This document shows, piece after piece, positions 7,274 to 8,192 of a DNA stretch of 8,192 nucleotides (position 1 is the first letter of the stretch; each line of letters opens with the position of its first letter). Source of the stretch: SHLQ01 sp964494395. Lineage in GTDB: Bacteria; Actinomycetota; Acidimicrobiia; Acidimicrobiales; SHLQ01. The notes beneath the pieces are model-generated. The model was given only the letters and a program-made list of their open reading frames with translations, was not told the origin of the DNA and did no database searches. The position numbers and the translations under genes were made by a program. The stretch covers positions 1-8,192 of the forward strand of contig CAZBTI010000147.1 in assembly GCA_964494395.1 (NCBI GenBank). The letters run 5' to 3'.

Positions 7274-7421
7274 CGAGCAAGCCAGCGCTCGGTCATTGAC
7301 AGTCCCCCGATCAGCGGGCGCACGTCAGGATTTCTCCCCTGATCGAGCTGATGGCAAGCGGGCGGAGTAGGGGCCTTCCATCTGCCAATCGGGAGACTGT
7401 CAATGAACGAGCAGTGCTCGT
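7274..7421 (-). ncRNA. Structured RNA element upstream of rsmH, candidate mraW-motif-like cis-regulatory RNA
   Basis: In the minus-strand transcript, bases 7406-7388 (UCAUUGACAGUCUCCCGAU) can pair along 19 positions with 7311-7293 (AUCGGGGGACUGUCAAUGA), with one U-G wobble and no bulge. On the plus strand that position would be an A-C mismatch, which supports the minus strand as the functional one. A 6-bp hairpin (ACGAGC-ACU-GCUCGU, 7421-7407) lies just before the helix, and a 5-bp hairpin (CGAGC...GCUCG, 7291-7274) just after. GCUCG of the first can instead pair with CGAGC of the second (7412-7408 with 7291-7287) and extend the long helix, so the two folds exclude each other. The 76-base interior has weaker inner stems. 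A conserved mraW RNA motif upstream of this gene is established for actinobacteria; whether this has the same consensus cannot be told from one sequence. A short inverted-repeat insertion is the alternative. Confidence 0.6.
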
Positions 7422-7448
7422 GTGTTACATCTTGTCAGTTCTTCTCCG

Positions 7449-7880
7449 TCAGTTGAACGATCCGCCCACTTCGAACTGTTGTTGCACCACGTGAGTGTGG
7501 GACTCCTCGAGCGCCTCGAAGGCTGCTTTGTCCCATATCTCGACATGTGTGAGAACACCGGCGACGATCACTTCGTCGGTCAGATTGGCCCATGCGCGCA
7601 ACTTGGGGGGAATCGTTATTCGGCCCGTCTTCTCGTCGGGTACTTGTGAAACCGTTGATGACCCGAATCCCAACCGGGAGTGCCGAGGCATGATGCCCTC
7701 GCGCTCCTGGTCGATCAACCGTTGGGAGGCTTCCTCGTACCTCTCCTCGGAGTACACGGCCAGGGAACCGTCCGAACGGGCGAGGTACACCCGAGGTCCC
7801 AGATCCTCCCGGAACTTCTTGGGAAGCACGAGGCGAAACTTCGAGTCGAGAGAGCGCTCGTAGTGGTCGACGAACACCAT
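7449..7880 (-). CDS. mraZ: Transcriptional regulator MraZ
   Basis: MraZ is a ring-forming DNA-binding protein of the SpoVT/AbrB swapped-hairpin type that controls the dcw operon beginning with its own gene. The product is 143 residues, the usual length, with two copies of the fold (about 5-47 and 77-120). Each carries the conserved DxKxR-type motif, LDSKFRLVLP (11-20) and DEKTGRITIP (82-91). In the first copy Phe replaces the usual Gly of LDxKGR, which is worth noting because this loop is highly conserved. ATG at 7880 has a very strong GAGGAGG, but only three bases away. The second codon is GTG, which would give a more normal spacing of six, so the start is uncertain by one codon. The three GTG repeats upstream are its likely target. 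It is followed by a long leader rather than being coupled to rsmH. Confidence 0.96.
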   Translation of the reverse strand: MVFVDHYERSLDSKFRLVLPKKFREDLGPRVYLARSDGSLAVYSEERYEEASQRLIDQEREGIMPRHSRLGFGSSTVSQVPDEKTGRITIPPKLRAWANLTDEVIVAGVLTHVEIWDKAAFEALEESHTHVVQQQFEVGGSFN

Positions 7881-7883
7881 CTG

Positions 7884-7890
7884 CCTCCTC
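7884..7890 (-). promoter_or_regulatory. Strong Shine-Dalgarno sequence of mraZ
   Basis: GAGGAGG lies three bases before ATG 7880 and six before the in-frame GTG at codon 2. It is the best ribosome site in the window and shows that the organism uses Shine-Dalgarno pairing, which makes its absence before rsmH notable. Confidence 0.85.
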
Positions 7891-7927
7891 GTTCGTTTGC
7901 TCGTGTTGGGTGCCGAACTCCATAAGT

Positions 7928-7954
7928 TGACACTTTATGACACTTGCCCCCACC
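7928..7954 (-). promoter_or_regulatory. Candidate MraZ operator: three GTG repeats with a 10-bp period
   Basis: On the minus strand GGTGGGG, AGTGTCA and AGTGTCA follow one another with exactly 10 bases from each GTG to the next (plus-strand CAC at 7951, 7941 and 7931). Known MraZ targets in several bacteria are tandem GTG-containing boxes spaced by about one helical turn in front of mraZ, so the position and spacing fit autoregulation. The two downstream units are identical over seven bases; the upstream one is degenerate and closer to the TGGG type. The repeats overlap the candidate promoter, which would suit repression. Confidence 0.72.
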
Positions 7955-7960
7955 AATCAA
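7932..7960 (-). promoter_or_regulatory. Candidate sigma-A type promoter of the operon
   Basis: TTGATT (7960-7955) and TAAAGT (7937-7932) are separated by 17 bases on the minus strand. They would place the start of transcription near 7925 with a leader of about 45 bases before mraZ. The -10 match is only four of six. The case is helped by its location in the AT-richer upstream segment and by the overlap with the GTG repeats. No other clear promoter was seen in the window. Confidence 0.45.
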
Positions 7961-8192
7961 GCATTGTTTGTCATCTTTCGTCAAATTCGTCTCGAAATGA
8001 AGTGGAACTGGGAAATATTTCTCCTAGACTCGAACGCTTGTACCCGTGGATGGTTTGCCAAACCTGCTGATTTACCAACAGATTACCGCTTCGCCGCTCG
8101 AGAATTTCGGATTTGAGGCACGTTATGGGGACTGGTGGGAACTCTGCCCAAAAATGTTTTGCAATTGGCATACAAAGCACTCAGCACCTCCA
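7961..8192. other. Upstream intergenic region without a supported gene
   Basis: This stretch is clearly richer in A and T than the genes. Short frames on both strands (a 39-codon one on the plus strand from ATG 7997, a 69-codon one on the minus strand ending at 7971) lack ribosome sites and coding-like third positions. A 10-bp palindrome, GAAATATTTC, lies at 8012-8021. On the plus strand TGGG occurs at 8126 and 8136, a 10-bp spacing. No terminator of a preceding gene is visible. Confidence 0.6.

Larger units (their letters stand above)
7184..7448 (-). promoter_or_regulatory. Non-coding leader between mraZ and rsmH
   Basis: The 265 bases between the mraZ stop and the rsmH ATG hold no convincing gene. 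They stand out because all later junctions in the operon overlap. The main content is the long inverted repeat at 7274-7421. After it come a small hairpin (7227-7241) and a pyrimidine-rich stretch running up to the rsmH start. No intrinsic terminator is seen: the stems are not followed by a U-run on the minus strand. A 22-codon frame starting with ATG at 7230 (MRPPPATPLLF...) overlaps the start of rsmH, but it has no ribosome site and is probably chance. Confidence 0.8.

Noticed and set aside
8030..8045. TCGAAC followed by GT, resembling half of an actinobacterial LexA box
   Set aside because: The second half does not match GTTCGA, and no SOS gene follows.
7997..8116. A 39-codon plus-strand frame starting MKWNWEIF, divergent from mraZ
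   Set aside because: No ribosome site, AT-rich third positions, very short, and it overlaps the upstream region with no recognisable family.
8126..8139. Two TGGG units at 10-bp spacing on the plus strand, resembling an E. coli-type MraZ box
   Set aside because: Only two short units on the opposite strand, far from the promoter; easily chance.
7971..8180. A 69-codon minus-strand frame upstream of mraZ
   Set aside because: It lacks a ribosome site, overlaps the promoter region and has no recognisable domain.

Overview
The window carries the front part of a division and cell wall (dcw/mra) operon, transcribed entirely on the minus strand, so it reads from high to low coordinates: mraZ, a 265-base gap holding a strong RNA structure, rsmH (mraW), ftsL, ftsI, murE, mraY, murD, and the start of what is most likely ftsW, cut by the left edge. 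This is ordinary core bacterial chromosome. No phage, transposon, CRISPR, tRNA or rRNA gene is visible.

The GC-rich coding sequence, the full set of peptidoglycan genes and a MurE with the DNPR motif (meso-diaminopimelate type) indicate a bacterium with a DAP-type wall. The long untranslated leader between mraZ and rsmH and the basic Ser/Thr/Pro/Arg-rich tail at the start of the FtsW-like frame fit an actinomycetote, perhaps of a deep-branching class. This placement is inference; no taxonomic marker is present.

Layout: 7881-8192 is the AT-richer upstream region, with a candidate promoter overlapping three 10-bp-spaced GTG repeats that look like MraZ binding sites. mraZ (7449-7880) follows. 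7184-7448 is non-coding and contains a 19-bp helix flanked by two smaller hairpins, at the place where actinobacteria carry the described mraW RNA motif. From rsmH (7183) to the left edge every gene overlaps the next by 4 to 11 bases (GTGA, ATGA, an 11-base overlap, GTGA, ATGA, TTGA), so translation is probably coupled along the run.

Functionally, MraZ is the likely regulator of the operon. RsmH methylates 16S rRNA. FtsL and FtsI are septal division proteins. MurE and MurD add amino acids to the UDP-MurNAc peptide, and MraY makes lipid I. The FtsW partner of FtsI would follow. murF, normally between murE and mraY, is missing: murE and mraY directly overlap. The items most worth a second look are the mraZ-rsmH RNA element, the missing murF, the MraZ operator, and the repeat-built start of the FtsW-like gene.
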